Below are positions 35,008-44,223 of a DNA stretch of 64,000 nt, one piece after another. Source of the DNA: Aquimarina amphilecti (lineage in GTDB: Bacteria; Bacteroidota; Bacteroidia; Flavobacteriales; Flavobacteriaceae); NCBI RefSeq assembly GCF_900109375.1, contig NZ_FOAB01000001.1, positions 310,001 through 374,000 on the forward strand, in the 5' to 3' direction. The notes below the pieces were generated by a model. That model had not been told where the DNA came from, did not search any database, and saw only the letters and a program-made list of their open reading frames with translations. Position numbers and translations under genes: made by a program. How positions within the stretch are numbered: the first letter of the stretch is position 1; every line of letters begins with the position of its first letter.

Positions 35008-35264
35008 AGTTTAAATTTCTTTTGTTTTAGTATGTTTCTTGTGTTTTCTTGAGAATAACTCTAACATATTCAGTTGACTAAAGAAACGAAAGTGAATTTG
35101 ACCAAACCTTGCTCAAATTGTTTTATGGCTTATGTGTATAAAACCTATTATAAATCAGGAGTTTTATTATTGTTGAGCTGTTAGTAATTCTTATATTTGA
35201 ACATATTAAATAATTCATATCATTAATTAATGATATGATATACCAAAAAAATATAATAGAGCGA
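35008..35264. other. Spacer upstream of fabG with a palindrome
   Basis: Non-coding, A+T-rich. It holds the fabG promoter (35170-35199) and, between that promoter and the start codon, a perfect 22-bp palindrome at 35216-35237 with arms CATATCATTAA and TTAATGATATG. No ORF or RNA gene seen in the remainder. Confidence 0.6.
35170..35199 (+). promoter_or_regulatory. Bacteroidota promoter of fabG
   Basis: TTG (35170-35172), 19 nt, then TATATTTG (35192-35199), an exact -7 consensus. The expected start of transcription, about 35205, leaves a leader of some 60 nt containing a 22-bp palindrome. Confidence 0.7.
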
Positions 35265-36011
35265 ATGAATCTCTTACAAGGTAAAACCGCCATTATCACT
35301 GGTGCTACACGTGGTATTGGAAAAGGAATAGCACAAGTTTTTGCAAAACAAGGTGCAAATGTTGCATTTACATATAGTTCTTCTGTAAACGCTGCAACAG
35401 ATTTAGAAAAAGAATTAAACAATTTAGGAATCAAAGCAAAAGCGTATCAAAGTAATGCAGCGAGTTTTGAAGAATCTGAAAGTTTGGCAAAAGATGTCTT
35501 AGAAACTTTTGGTAGTATAGATATATTAGTTAATAACGCTGGTATTACTAAGGATAATTTACTTATGAGAATGAGTGAAGAAGACTTTGACAAAGTTATC
35601 GAAGTCAATCTTAAAAGTGTTTTTAATATGACAAAAGCAGTACAAAGAACAATGCTTAAACAACGTAATGGAAGTATTATTAATATGAGTTCTGTTGTTG
35701 GAGTAAAAGGGAATGCTGGTCAAGCTAATTATGCTGCATCTAAAGCCGGTATTATTGGTTTTTCTAAATCAATGGCTTTAGAACTTGGCTCTAGAAATAT
35801 TAGAAGTAATGTGATTGCTCCTGGTTTTATTGAAACCGAAATGACTGGTAAATTAGATGAGAAAGTAGTTGATGAATGGAGAAAAGCAATTCCTTTAAAA
35901 AGAGGAGGAGCTCCAGAAGACATAGCAAATGCTTGTTTGTTTTTAGCTAGTGATTTAAGTGCGTATGTTACGGGTCAGGTTCTTAATGTAGATGGAGGAA
36001 TGCTTACCTAA
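35265..36011 (+). CDS. fabG: 3-oxoacyl-[acyl-carrier-protein] reductase
   Basis: 248 residues, classical NADPH-dependent SDR. TGATRGIGKGIA, NNAGITKDNLLMRM, Ser in MSSVVG, YAASK and LNVDGGM all match housekeeping FabG, which reduces 3-oxoacyl-ACP in fatty-acid elongation. The frame opens at ATG 35235, but ATG 35265 (MNLLQGKTAI) gives the normal FabG N-terminus and is chosen. It has its own promoter and is monocistronic by spacing. Distinct from the FabG-like gene in the 14-kb operon. Confidence 0.9.
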   Translation: MNLLQGKTAIITGATRGIGKGIAQVFAKQGANVAFTYSSSVNAATDLEKELNNLGIKAKAYQSNAASFEESESLAKDVLETFGSIDILVNNAGITKDNLLMRMSEEDFDKVIEVNLKSVFNMTKAVQRTMLKQRNGSIINMSSVVGVKGNAGQANYAASKAGIIGFSKSMALELGSRNIRSNVIAPGFIETEMTGKLDEKVVDEWRKAIPLKRGGAPEDIANACLFLASDLSAYVTGQVLNVDGGMLT

Positions 36012-36170
36012 TGTAAACTTTCCAAACAAGCTTTATGATTTTTGGAGAGTTTTTTAATAAGTTTAAGATCTTTTTAGTTTAATGTGATTATTTTCATTTT
36101 TTGGATAAGCTATTATTAGGTTTAAGGTGAGAAGTTTTACATAGTAATTTTAAGGTCGTAATTAACAGGA

Positions 36171-38201
36171 ATGCAGATACAAAATATAGGATTGATTATA
36201 GCAGCAGGAGTAATTGCCATAATTATTGCACTATTTCAATATATGTATAAAGCAAAGAATAGAACTAAAAAGAATCTATTCTTTGCTTTTTTACGTTTTT
36301 TAAGTGTTTTTGCATTATTACTATTATTAATTAATCCTACGTTTCGTAAGAATACGTACTACGTAGAAAAGCCAACCTTAGTTTTTGCAGTAGATAATTC
36401 TTCATCTATAAAACATCTTAAGCAGGATATACAGGTAACACAATTTATCAATAAGATTAAAGAAAGCGCTGAGCTTAAAGAAAGATTTGATATAAAATAT
36501 TACTCTTTCTCTGATGTACTAAAAGATACGCTAAGCTTAACTTTTGACGAAAAACAAACAAATATTTCTGAAGCATTAGAAAGTTTAGATCAGATTTATA
36601 AAAACACCAATGCACCGACAGTATTAATTACCGATGGTAATCAGACATATGGAAGAGATTATCAATTTAGTAGTATTAATTATAAGCAACAGATTTATCC
36701 TGTAATTACTGGCGATACCACCGCGGTAACAGATACTAAGATCCAACAACTTAATGTAAATAAGTACGCATATCTAAAAAACAAGTTTCCAGTAGAGGTT
36801 ATTCTTACTTACTCTGGAGTTGATGATATAAATACTCGTTTTGAAGTAAAATCAGGAAACAATACTGTTTATTCTCAACCAGTTCCTTTCTCAGAAGAAA
36901 AGAATTCTACAGTTATCAACTTTACACTCCCTGCGAGTGTAGCTGGCGTGTTAAAATACAGTGCGCGATTAATACCTATAGAAAATGAAAAAAATATAGT
37001 TAATAATAGAAAAGACTTTGCGGTAGAAGTGATTGATCAAAAAACAAATGTTTTGTTGATTAGTGATATTACTCATCCTGATTTAGGAGCTATTAAGAAA
37101 AGTATTGAGAGCAACGAAAGAAGAAGTCTAACAATTATAAAACCATCAGATGTAAAAGATATTGAAGAGTATCAACTTGTTGTTTTGTATCAGCCAAATG
37201 CAAGATACAGAGGTGTGTATGAAAAGATAAAAGCTTCTAGGAAGAATTATTTCACTATAACTGGTTCTAAAACGGATTGGGTTTTTCTTAATAGAGAACA
37301 AGATATTTATCGACAAGAAATTACTAGGCAGACAGAATATTATCTACCAAGATTCAATCCTAACTATGGGACATTCTTATTGGATGATATTGGTTTTAAT
37401 GGTTATCCTCCATTAATAGGAACTTTTGGAGAGATTAATATGAAATCATCTTATGATGCGCTATTACAAAGAAATATTGGAAATATAAAAACGGAAGAAC
37501 CTTTGTTGGCAACTATTGAGGATAATGGTGTTAGAGAAGCGGTTTTATTTGGTGAAGGTATTTGGAGATGGCGAGCACAATCATATTTAGATAACAAAAG
37601 TTTTGAAAGTTTTGATGATTTCTTTGGGAGATTAGTTCAATACCTTGCATCTAATAAACAAAAAAGTAGACTGAATACTATTTCGGAATCATTTTATTAT
37701 GGTAACTCTAGTATAAAGATAAAAGCAGAATATTTTACTAAAAATTATGAATTCGACCGTAGAGGTAATCTGAATATAGTAGTAAGAAATAAAGATACAG
37801 AAGCTTCACAAACGATACCGATGTTATTAAAGAATAGTTCTTATGAAGCAGATTTGAGTAGCTTTTCTTCTGGGAATTATGACTATACAGTAGTGGTTGT
37901 GGGTGAAAATATTTCGCGTTCAGGAAGTTTTAGTATTTTGGATTACGATGTAGAACAGCAATTACTAAATGCAGATGTAACAAAACTTAGACAAGTAGCT
38001 ACTAATACAAAAGGAAGTGCTTATTTTATGAATCAAGAAGAGCGCTTAATACTTGATCTCATTAAAGATCAGAGATATCAGGCAATCCAAAAGAGCAAGG
38101 AAAATATTGTATCTTTAATAGATTGGAAATATCTTTTAGTTATTATTATTATACTATTAAGTATTGAGTGGTTTATGAGGAAATATAATGGGCTTATTTA
38201 A
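36171..38201 (+). CDS. Membrane protein with vWA-like domain
   Basis: 676 residues. Two N-terminal transmembrane helices (IGLIIAAGVIAIIIALF and FLSVFALLLLLI), a large periplasmic or cytoplasmic region that opens with a von Willebrand A-like fold (LVFAVDNSSSIKHL, TVLITDGNQTYG), and one C-terminal helix (YLLVIIIILLSIEWFM). The first segment, DNSSS, resembles a MIDAS motif (DxSxS). The layout matches large Bacteroidota vWA membrane proteins of unknown function. 24 nt upstream of a prohibitin homologue, so probably co-transcribed. Confidence 0.8.
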   Translation: MQIQNIGLIIAAGVIAIIIALFQYMYKAKNRTKKNLFFAFLRFLSVFALLLLLINPTFRKNTYYVEKPTLVFAVDNSSSIKHLKQDIQVTQFINKIKESAELKERFDIKYYSFSDVLKDTLSLTFDEKQTNISEALESLDQIYKNTNAPTVLITDGNQTYGRDYQFSSINYKQQIYPVITGDTTAVTDTKIQQLNVNKYAYLKNKFPVEVILTYSGVDDINTRFEVKSGNNTVYSQPVPFSEEKNSTVINFTLPASVAGVLKYSARLIPIENEKNIVNNRKDFAVEVIDQKTNVLLISDITHPDLGAIKKSIESNERRSLTIIKPSDVKDIEEYQLVVLYQPNARYRGVYEKIKASRKNYFTITGSKTDWVFLNREQDIYRQEITRQTEYYLPRFNPNYGTFLLDDIGFNGYPPLIGTFGEINMKSSYDALLQRNIGNIKTEEPLLATIEDNGVREAVLFGEGIWRWRAQSYLDNKSFESFDDFFGRLVQYLASNKQKSRLNTISESFYYGNSSIKIKAEYFTKNYEFDRRGNLNIVVRNKDTEASQTIPMLLKNSSYEADLSSFSSGNYDYTVVVVGENISRSGSFSILDYDVEQQLLNADVTKLRQVATNTKGSAYFMNQEERLILDLIKDQRYQAIQKSKENIVSLIDWKYLLVIIIILLSIEWFMRKYNGLI

Positions 38202-38225
38202 AAATTTAAAAACTATACACATATC

Positions 38226-39041
38226 ATGGAAAAATTACCTAAAATAGGGTTACCTATTCTTATAATTGTTGTACTAACAATTGTCTTTATTTCGAAATCA
38301 ACTGAAACAATAGGCTCCGGAGAAGCAGGAGTATTATATAAAACTTTTGGAGGTGGTGTAGTAACCGATCAGCCGCCATTGGGAGAAGGTTTTCATTTAG
38401 TAGCTCCTTGGAACAAAGTAATTGTATATGAAGTAAGACAACAAGAAGTTTTCGAAAAAATGCAAGTACTATCTTCTAATGGATTAGAAATAAAATTAGA
38501 TGCTTCGGCTTGGTTCCAACCTGATTATGCTAAATTAGGTTTATTACACCAGCAAAAAGGAGAGCAGTATGTACAAAGAGTTTTGTTACCAACAATACGT
38601 TCTGCAGCACGTAGTGTAGTTGGTAGATATACACCAGAACAATTATATTCTAGTAAGAGGGATGCTATTCAGAAAGAAATTTTTGAAGAAACAAAGAAAA
38701 TAGTTGGGAACCAGTTTATCCAGTTAAATGAGGTTTTAGTGCGTGATGTAACATTACCACCAACTATTAAAGAAGCTATCGAAAGAAAACTGAAGCAAGA
38801 ACAAGAAGCTTTAGAATATGAGTTTAGATTAGAAAAAGCAAAGAAGGAAGCAGAGAGACAAAAAATTGATGCAGAAGGTAAAGCGATTGCGAATCAGATT
38901 CTTAGTGCTTCTTTAACGGATAAAATCCTTAAAGAAAAAGGAATTGAAGCTACTCTAGAGTTAGCAAAATCTTCAAACTCTAAAGTTGTTATTGTAGGTT
39001 CTGGAAAAGACGGAATGCCTTTAATTTTAGGAAATCAATAA
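38226..39041 (+). CDS. Prohibitin/SPFH-family membrane protein
   Basis: 271 residues. One N-terminal transmembrane segment (IGLPILIIVVLTIVFI), an SPFH band-7 domain (about 35-190; YKTFGGGVVTDQPPLGEGFH, VRQQEVFEKMQVLSSNG), a charged coiled coil (EQEALEYEFRLEKAKKEAER) and a C-terminal NSKVVIVGSGKDGMP. Prohibitins assemble ring-shaped membrane scaffolds that work with proteases such as FtsH. Follows the vWA-like membrane protein. Confidence 0.92.
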   Translation: MEKLPKIGLPILIIVVLTIVFISKSTETIGSGEAGVLYKTFGGGVVTDQPPLGEGFHLVAPWNKVIVYEVRQQEVFEKMQVLSSNGLEIKLDASAWFQPDYAKLGLLHQQKGEQYVQRVLLPTIRSAARSVVGRYTPEQLYSSKRDAIQKEIFEETKKIVGNQFIQLNEVLVRDVTLPPTIKEAIERKLKQEQEALEYEFRLEKAKKEAERQKIDAEGKAIANQILSASLTDKILKEKGIEATLELAKSSNSKVVIVGSGKDGMPLILGNQ

Positions 39042-39063
39042 AAGCTGTTTATTATAAATTATT

Positions 39064-39100
39064 AAAGCCATCATATTGTAGAAAATATGATGGCTTTTTT
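39064..39100 (+). terminator. Intrinsic terminator
   Basis: A 14-bp perfect stem (AAAGCCATCATATT / AATATGATGGCTTT) and a T run, 22 nt after the prohibitin gene. Confidence 0.85.
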
Positions 39101-39311
39101 ATGCTCGTTTGTTATTTTTTTTAAGAAAATATAATACGCTTATTATGGGAATAATACTCCTAATTAGTTTTTTTACAGTGATTTGTATTTTAAAAATATT
39201 TAGTTTATCGGTACAAAATTTAAAAAATAATGTATTTTTATCTGCATAAGGGGTCTTTAATCTTTTCTTTATAATAACGTAAGTAAGAATATTTTTACAT
39301 ACCTGCTTTGT

Positions 39312-41516
39312 ATGATTGAACACAATAATACATTATCCAAAATTCAATATTTGCTTGAGAAATCCTACAAGTTTAGGGTTAATAATCTACAAGAAAGTAT
39401 GAAGTTGGCTAATGAGGCATTGTTATTAAGTCAGGAAATGAATCACACAGAATATGTAGGTAAAAGTTTAAATATGTTATCTCTATTTAACATGATTTGT
39501 GGTAAAGGTAATGTTGCTTTGACTTATGCAGAAAAAGCTATAGTGTGTTTTGAACTACTAGAGGATGATAGAGGTGTAGCTGATGCTAAATATAGTATAG
39601 CAGGGATTTATTATAAAACTAATGACTATCATCTTGGAATGATTTATCTTATAGATGCATTGGTCATTTATCAAAAATACAATGATTGGCATAATGTATC
39701 CCGAACTCAAAAATCATTAGGTACAATTTATGAAATTTTAGGCGATGAAAATAATGCAATTGAAACTTATAAAATAGCAATAAAAGCAGCGCAAAAAAGT
39801 AAAAACAAAAACTTAGAATCCAATGTGTATAATCCCATGTCTGGAATTCTATTAAAAAAGAATAAGCCGCTTAAAGCTTTGAAGATGATAAATAAGTCTA
39901 TAAGCTTAAAAGAAGAAACAGGAGATGATAGAGGGTTAGCCTTTGCCATATATGGTCGAGGTAAAGTGTTCTATTATAATAAAGAGTATACAAAAGCAAG
40001 TAAGGACTTTTTTAAAGCTTTAGAAATACATAAGAAGTACAATGAGGTTTTTGGAATAGGAATGGCAAAGCAAAAAATTGCTCAATTATATTTAGATACC
40101 GGTTATATACAAAAAGCTAAAGCCTTATTAAAGGATGTAATAGCTCTTGGAGAAAAATATAATCTTTCAAGAACTAAATTTAAGGCTTGTCATCTTTTGT
40201 ATAAGTTGTACAAGGATGAAAATAAACATAAAAAGTCCTTAAAATATTTAGAAAGCTATTTAAAAGAAAAGGATAAGTCGATTAATTCTCAGACGCTTAA
40301 AGTGATTGAAAATTATGAACGTATTTCTAAAATTAAGTATGAACAGCAAGAAGAAGGTTTAAAACGGGAGAAAGAAGCAATTATTCTAAAAAAGAAGCAG
40401 ACTGAGGAAACTGCAAAAATGCGACAAGAGTTTCTTTCGGCTATGAGCCACGAGATAAGAACACCTCTAAATGCAGTTACGAGTATTATTTCAATGTTAA
40501 AAGAACGAGCGGATGAAGATGATCAAAAATTACTTATTTCACTACAGTTTTCTTCTAAGAATTTGATGCGCATAATTAATGACATTTTAGATTTTTCAAA
40601 GTTAGATTCTGATAAGATGAAGTTAGAAATGTATGCAGTTAATTTTGTAGAACTTATAAATAATATAAGGGATACTTATTTAGGGATGGCTCTAGAGAAA
40701 GGGATAGAACTGAATGTGCATATAGATAATAAGCTAAATAAATTCTATCAATTGGATGACACGAAGTTATTTCAAATTTTAGGTAATCTCGTCAGTAATG
40801 CTATAAAATACACCAATGATGGTGCGGTAGATATTGATATTAAGTTGATTTCCTCTAAAAATGATACAGATAAAGTTTCTTTTAGAGTAAAAGATACAGG
40901 AGTAGGAATAGCCAAAAAAGAACAATCAAGATTATTTGATAGTTTCTACATACCTTCTACAATTACTACTAGAAATAATGGTGGTACCGGATTAGGTCTA
41001 GCAATTGTAAAAAAAATAGTAGAGTTATATGGGAGTAGTGTTACACTAAAAAGTGAAAAAGGGAAAGGCTCAATTTTTAGGTTTGATTTAGTTATAGAAA
41101 AAGCAGCAGAAGTAATTAAGGTTGATCAAAAGCGCACAGATCAGTTAAATGATAAAACAGCAATTCTAGCAGAAGATAACGAGGTTAACGCTTTGGTGAT
41201 GGGTCAATTGCTTAAGAAGTGGGGAGTGAAAATTGAACGTGTTAAAAATGGATACGATGCGGTTCAAGTTGCTAAAAAAATTAAAGTGGACTTTATTTTA
41301 ATGGATATTCATATGCCAGAAATGAATGGTTTTGATGCAGCAAAGTTGATAAAAGATTCACAAAGCAAAAATCGAAGTACACCAATATATGCGCTCACAG
41401 CTGATGTAACGGCTGTCAATAATCAGGATTATCTAAGTTATTTTGATGGTTTTTTATGGAAACCCTTACAGATAGATAGACTTTTTGATACGTTAGCAAA
41501 TAAAGAAAATATTTAG
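39312..41516 (+). CDS. TPR hybrid histidine kinase with receiver domain
   Basis: 734 residues and no transmembrane helix or signal peptide, so cytosolic. Order: about seven TPR-like repeats (residues 1-330), a coiled coil (QQEEGLKREKEAIILKKKQ), HisKA with His380 in MSHEIRTPLNAVTSI, HATPase (NLVSNAIKYTNDGAV, DTGVGIAKKEQ, GGTGLGLAIVKKI), and a receiver with Asp665 in FILMDIHMPEMNGF and Lys in WKPL. The TPR array may sense a protein partner. Hybrid kinases end in a receiver and often pass phosphate to a separate Hpt, such as the one at 2.7-3.0 kb; this pairing is speculative. No response regulator is adjacent. Confidence 0.92.
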   Translation: MIEHNNTLSKIQYLLEKSYKFRVNNLQESMKLANEALLLSQEMNHTEYVGKSLNMLSLFNMICGKGNVALTYAEKAIVCFELLEDDRGVADAKYSIAGIYYKTNDYHLGMIYLIDALVIYQKYNDWHNVSRTQKSLGTIYEILGDENNAIETYKIAIKAAQKSKNKNLESNVYNPMSGILLKKNKPLKALKMINKSISLKEETGDDRGLAFAIYGRGKVFYYNKEYTKASKDFFKALEIHKKYNEVFGIGMAKQKIAQLYLDTGYIQKAKALLKDVIALGEKYNLSRTKFKACHLLYKLYKDENKHKKSLKYLESYLKEKDKSINSQTLKVIENYERISKIKYEQQEEGLKREKEAIILKKKQTEETAKMRQEFLSAMSHEIRTPLNAVTSIISMLKERADEDDQKLLISLQFSSKNLMRIINDILDFSKLDSDKMKLEMYAVNFVELINNIRDTYLGMALEKGIELNVHIDNKLNKFYQLDDTKLFQILGNLVSNAIKYTNDGAVDIDIKLISSKNDTDKVSFRVKDTGVGIAKKEQSRLFDSFYIPSTITTRNNGGTGLGLAIVKKIVELYGSSVTLKSEKGKGSIFRFDLVIEKAAEVIKVDQKRTDQLNDKTAILAEDNEVNALVMGQLLKKWGVKIERVKNGYDAVQVAKKIKVDFILMDIHMPEMNGFDAAKLIKDSQSKNRSTPIYALTADVTAVNNQDYLSYFDGFLWKPLQIDRLFDTLANKENI

Positions 41517-41572
41517 TCCTTCTAATTTTTTATCCTTGTAACAATTCTTCCACTAATACTACTAATAAATAA

Positions 41573-41761
41573 ATGTATGTTATGAATTATTTATTTGTTA
41601 CAATATTAAGTTTTGCTGGTTTTTTGTCTATTCAAGATGAGAAGGATAAAAAAAGGAAAACTCTCTTTATAGGGATCTATTTTTCTTTAATAGTAATTGT
41701 TTTGATTTTTTCTCTTGGTGAATTTTTTGGTAAAATGTTATATCAAATTCAAAATTCATAA
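41573..41761 (+). CDS. Small membrane protein, unknown
   Basis: 62 residues with two hydrophobic segments (YLFVTILSFAGFLSI and IYFSLIVIVLIFSLGEFF) separated by a basic loop, DEKDKKRKT. ATG 41573 or ATG 41582 may be used. It is 56 nt after the kinase and 5 nt before the next gene. Not recognised; conserved context would be the best proof that it is real. Confidence 0.5.
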   Translation: MYVMNYLFVTILSFAGFLSIQDEKDKKRKTLFIGIYFSLIVIVLIFSLGEFFGKMLYQIQNS

Positions 41762-41766
41762 ATAAA

Positions 41767-42384
41767 ATGAGAAAGATAATACCCTATAAGAGTAAGGTAG
41801 ATGCGATGAAATCACTGGATAATGGAGGTAGGTTTTATAATATTCTAACAAAAGCCGAAGATGGAGTTATTTCTCAATCAGAATTGGGAAAAGTATCGGG
41901 TCTTTTTAGAGATAAACAAAAAATGATCCTTTTTTTAGATTTAGCAACTTCAAAATTAGATGCTAATGAAACAAAAGAAATCTTTTCTTCCTTATCAAAT
42001 GAAATGCAATCAGTTTATGATCGGTATTCTTCAAAGGAGTTATTGATTCATGAAGTAAAAGAAAAGGGTGAGTTATCTAAAAGCCTTGTTATAACAGGTG
42101 TTCCGAAAAAAATAGCTTCTAAATCTGATTTTAATGGTTTTATTATGATACCAATAGTTGCTGGTAAAGTGACTACTTTTACTATGATTCCAATAGTTGA
42201 CACATATGATGTATATGAAATAGTTGCTGATAAAGATACCTTTATAATAGCGCATGCTAAGGGTTCTCAAAAACTTCCTGAGCAAAGAATAAAGGTTGCT
42301 GGAGTTTTAAAAGAGCTAAAATCTAAGAAAGATGAGACAACTTCCGAAAAATATTTAGAAGTTGTTTATTATCTGGATCTCTGA
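41767..42384 (+). CDS. Hypothetical protein
   Basis: 205 residues, not recognised. No signal peptide or transmembrane helix. The C-terminal half is beta-rich (FNGFIMIPIVAGKVTTFT, TFIIAHAKGSQKLP). It follows a tiny membrane protein by 5 nt and ends in a bidirectional terminator shared with the convergent gene. Cytosolic; no function can be assigned. Confidence 0.7.
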   Translation: MRKIIPYKSKVDAMKSLDNGGRFYNILTKAEDGVISQSELGKVSGLFRDKQKMILFLDLATSKLDANETKEIFSSLSNEMQSVYDRYSSKELLIHEVKEKGELSKSLVITGVPKKIASKSDFNGFIMIPIVAGKVTTFTMIPIVDTYDVYEIVADKDTFIIAHAKGSQKLPEQRIKVAGVLKELKSKKDETTSEKYLEVVYYLDL

Positions 42385-42387
42385 ATT

Positions 42388-42430
42388 AATAAAGCCCTTA
42401 TAATATTAGTTATAAAGGCTTTATTTTTTT
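42388..42430. terminator. Bidirectional intrinsic terminator
   Basis: AATAAAGCC (42388-42396) pairs with GGCTTTATT (42417-42425), with further A-T pairing inside and a T run on the plus strand. Serves the convergent hypothetical and TM-HhH genes. Confidence 0.75.
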
Positions 42431-42446
42431 AAAAATAACTTCTGTA

Positions 42447-42962
42447 TTACTGATTTTTTAGCTTTTCTGCTTGGGTTGTCCAATTATCACGTTCGATACG
42501 ACCAGGAAAGAATTGTATTAATTCTGTAACAGTTTCTATATCTTCTTTAGTGAATTTACTTATTTGATCAAAAGTATATATTCCAATACTATTTAACTTT
42601 TTTTCAATAAATGGGCCAACACCGCTAATCAATTTTAAGTCATCTTTTTGTGATTCACTTGCTGTTCCAAAACTTTCAAAATTTAGTTGAGGCTTTTCAT
42701 CATTACCTACATCTTTTTTGATTTCTGCTACTTCAATTGATTTTGGAGTTTCAACAGGAATAGGGTTAGAGAATGTGGTATTTGCTTTTTTATAATTATC
42801 ACTAGCTTTTCGTAGTTTTTCTTTCTCTCTATAACATTGATCTAATTTGTCTTGATATTTATTTTTGAGAGACCATCTTGATAAAAGCCATCCTAATAAG
42901 AATGCAATTAATAATAATAAGAGAAGGCACCACCAGTTTGCTTCGTTTAAAAAATCTAACAT
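42447..42962 (-). CDS. Membrane-anchored protein with C-terminal helix-hairpin-helix-like domain
   Basis: 171 residues. A single N-terminal helix, WWCLLLLLLIAFLLGWLL, a basic and coiled-coil linker, and a C-terminal domain (about 115-168; LKLISGVGPFIEKKLNSIG, TVTELIQFFPGRIERDNW) that matches HhH/DUF4332-like modules found at the ends of Bacteroidota membrane proteins. Usually such domains contact DNA or another HhH protein. 15 nt after an OmpA-type gene in the same transcript. Confidence 0.8.
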   Translation of the reverse strand: MLDFLNEANWWCLLLLLLIAFLLGWLLSRWSLKNKYQDKLDQCYREKEKLRKASDNYKKANTTFSNPIPVETPKSIEVAEIKKDVGNDEKPQLNFESFGTASESQKDDLKLISGVGPFIEKKLNSIGIYTFDQISKFTKEDIETVTELIQFFPGRIERDNWTTQAEKLKNQ

Positions 42963-42977
42963 TTTTGTAGTTGGTAT

Positions 42978-43895
42978 TTAGTTTACAATTATTTCTATTC
43001 GTCTATTTTTTGCTCTATTTTCCTCTGTGTCATTCGGAGCAATTGGACTTAATTCTCCTTTAGACTTAGCGGTAAATTTTTCTGAAGGAATACCTTGAGA
43101 AGCCAGGTAATTTCTAACATTTTGGGCTCGCTTAAGTCCAAAGAATTGATTTGATTTGGTATCACCCACGTTGTCAGTGTGACCAGTAATCAGTACTTTC
43201 TTGTCAGGATATTTATCGAGATATGTTTTAAGTTCTAATGCGTAATTAGCTAAAGTAGCATCTGCTTTAAACTCTTTAGACCCAAAACTGGAGTATAAAG
43301 TTTTATTGGCAATACCTTTTTCTATTTCTTTTAATCTAGATTCATCTATTTTATGAAAATTTAAAAGAATACCACCATTGTATTTACCATCTGCATCATA
43401 ATCATAGTCATATAGTTTTGCTTGAGTAACTATACGATCTCCGTTTACTCCACCAGTCTTAACTAAAATATCTTTTATATAATTAGCTCTCGATATACCA
43501 GTTAAAGTGTCTGCTTCTCTTTCGGTTGAAGTTTCATACCCGTAGATTATTAAATCTTGATCTTGATGTTGCCCAAGGTAATTTGCAATTTTATTTTCAA
43601 AACCTTTAATACCTTCAGGTATATAAACATCAAAATTAGAATTGTTGATTTGGATATTTTCAGGGTACCTAAAAACATCAATATCTTCGATGTCAATGGC
43701 GTAAAGACCGTTTGCTAAAGCTAAGCTATCTTCGTAAGCTTTTTTTGCCTTTGCCTCGATTTCAGGATCTATTTGTTCTTTTACAATATTAGAGCCATCT
43801 TGTTTACTCCCGAGGCACCAATTACAGGAATAGTACCACCACATTCCCAGACAGGCGAATAGGATAAAAATAAAGAATGAAATTAAATTTCTCAT
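42978..43895 (-). CDS. OmpA-family protein
   Basis: 305 residues. N-terminal hydrophobic anchor (FFIFILFACLGMWWYYSC) with a Cys that could be a lipobox remnant. Two OmpA-like segments follow: an N-terminal divergent one (about 90-170) and a canonical C-terminal peptidoglycan-binding domain (LKTYLDKYPDKKVLITGHTD, NQFFGLKRAQNVRNYL, NRAKNRRIEI). It would tether the envelope to peptidoglycan. Followed by a TM-HhH protein, suggesting an envelope pair of unknown role. Confidence 0.88.
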   Translation of the reverse strand: MRNLISFFIFILFACLGMWWYYSCNWCLGSKQDGSNIVKEQIDPEIEAKAKKAYEDSLALANGLYAIDIEDIDVFRYPENIQINNSNFDVYIPEGIKGFENKIANYLGQHQDQDLIIYGYETSTEREADTLTGISRANYIKDILVKTGGVNGDRIVTQAKLYDYDYDADGKYNGGILLNFHKIDESRLKEIEKGIANKTLYSSFGSKEFKADATLANYALELKTYLDKYPDKKVLITGHTDNVGDTKSNQFFGLKRAQNVRNYLASQGIPSEKFTAKSKGELSPIAPNDTEENRAKNRRIEIIVN

Positions 43896-44058
43896 ATGTT
43901 GATGATTAGTGTTATCTTCTTAAAGTTATAAAATGTTTTCATTAAATTATTATTGTTGAGTGATTTATGTGTCAAAAAAAGATGAATAGCAAAATTTTAG
44001 GCTGAAATGCATTTAAGAAAAAAATATTTTTTATAAATTCGCTGCGTAGAAAAAAATA

Positions 44059-44115
44059 ATGAAAAATATTCTTTTACATCATCATCATTCTTATATCTCC
44101 GCCCAGGCGTGGTAA
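44059..44115 (+). CDS. hisL: Histidine operon leader peptide
   Basis: An 18-residue peptide, MKNILLHHHHSYISAQAW, followed by TAA. Four consecutive His codons (CAT) report the supply of charged tRNA-His. It lies 108 nt before hisG start, with an intrinsic terminator in between. Ribosome stalling at the His run would favour an antiterminator form and allow transcription of the his operon. The G+C-rich stretch at the end of the peptide (CCGCCCAGGCGTGG) could form the competing pairing. A -7-like box, TAAATTCG (44034-44041), precedes it. Strong case by composition and position. Confidence 0.9.
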   Translation: MKNILLHHHHSYISAQAW

Positions 44116-44147
44116 GTTGATATGTGTATAAGTTAATCATATTTAAT

Positions 44148-44180
44148 AACCCGTTTGAGCATATTCAAACGGGTTTTTTT
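44148..44180 (+). terminator. his attenuator terminator
   Basis: AACCCGTTTGA (44148-44158) pairs with TCAAACGGGTT (44165-44175), followed by a run of T. It lies between the His leader peptide and hisG, so it is the attenuator of the operon. Confidence 0.88.
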
Positions 44181-44223
44181 ATTTAAAACTTGTTTTGAAC
44201 TGACCAAACACAACAATAAAAAA

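Noticed and set aside
39099..39323. 74-codon minus-strand frame
   Set aside because: Begins inside the start of the TPR kinase and runs through A+T-rich spacer into a terminator; Lys/Ile-rich product without a recognisable fold.
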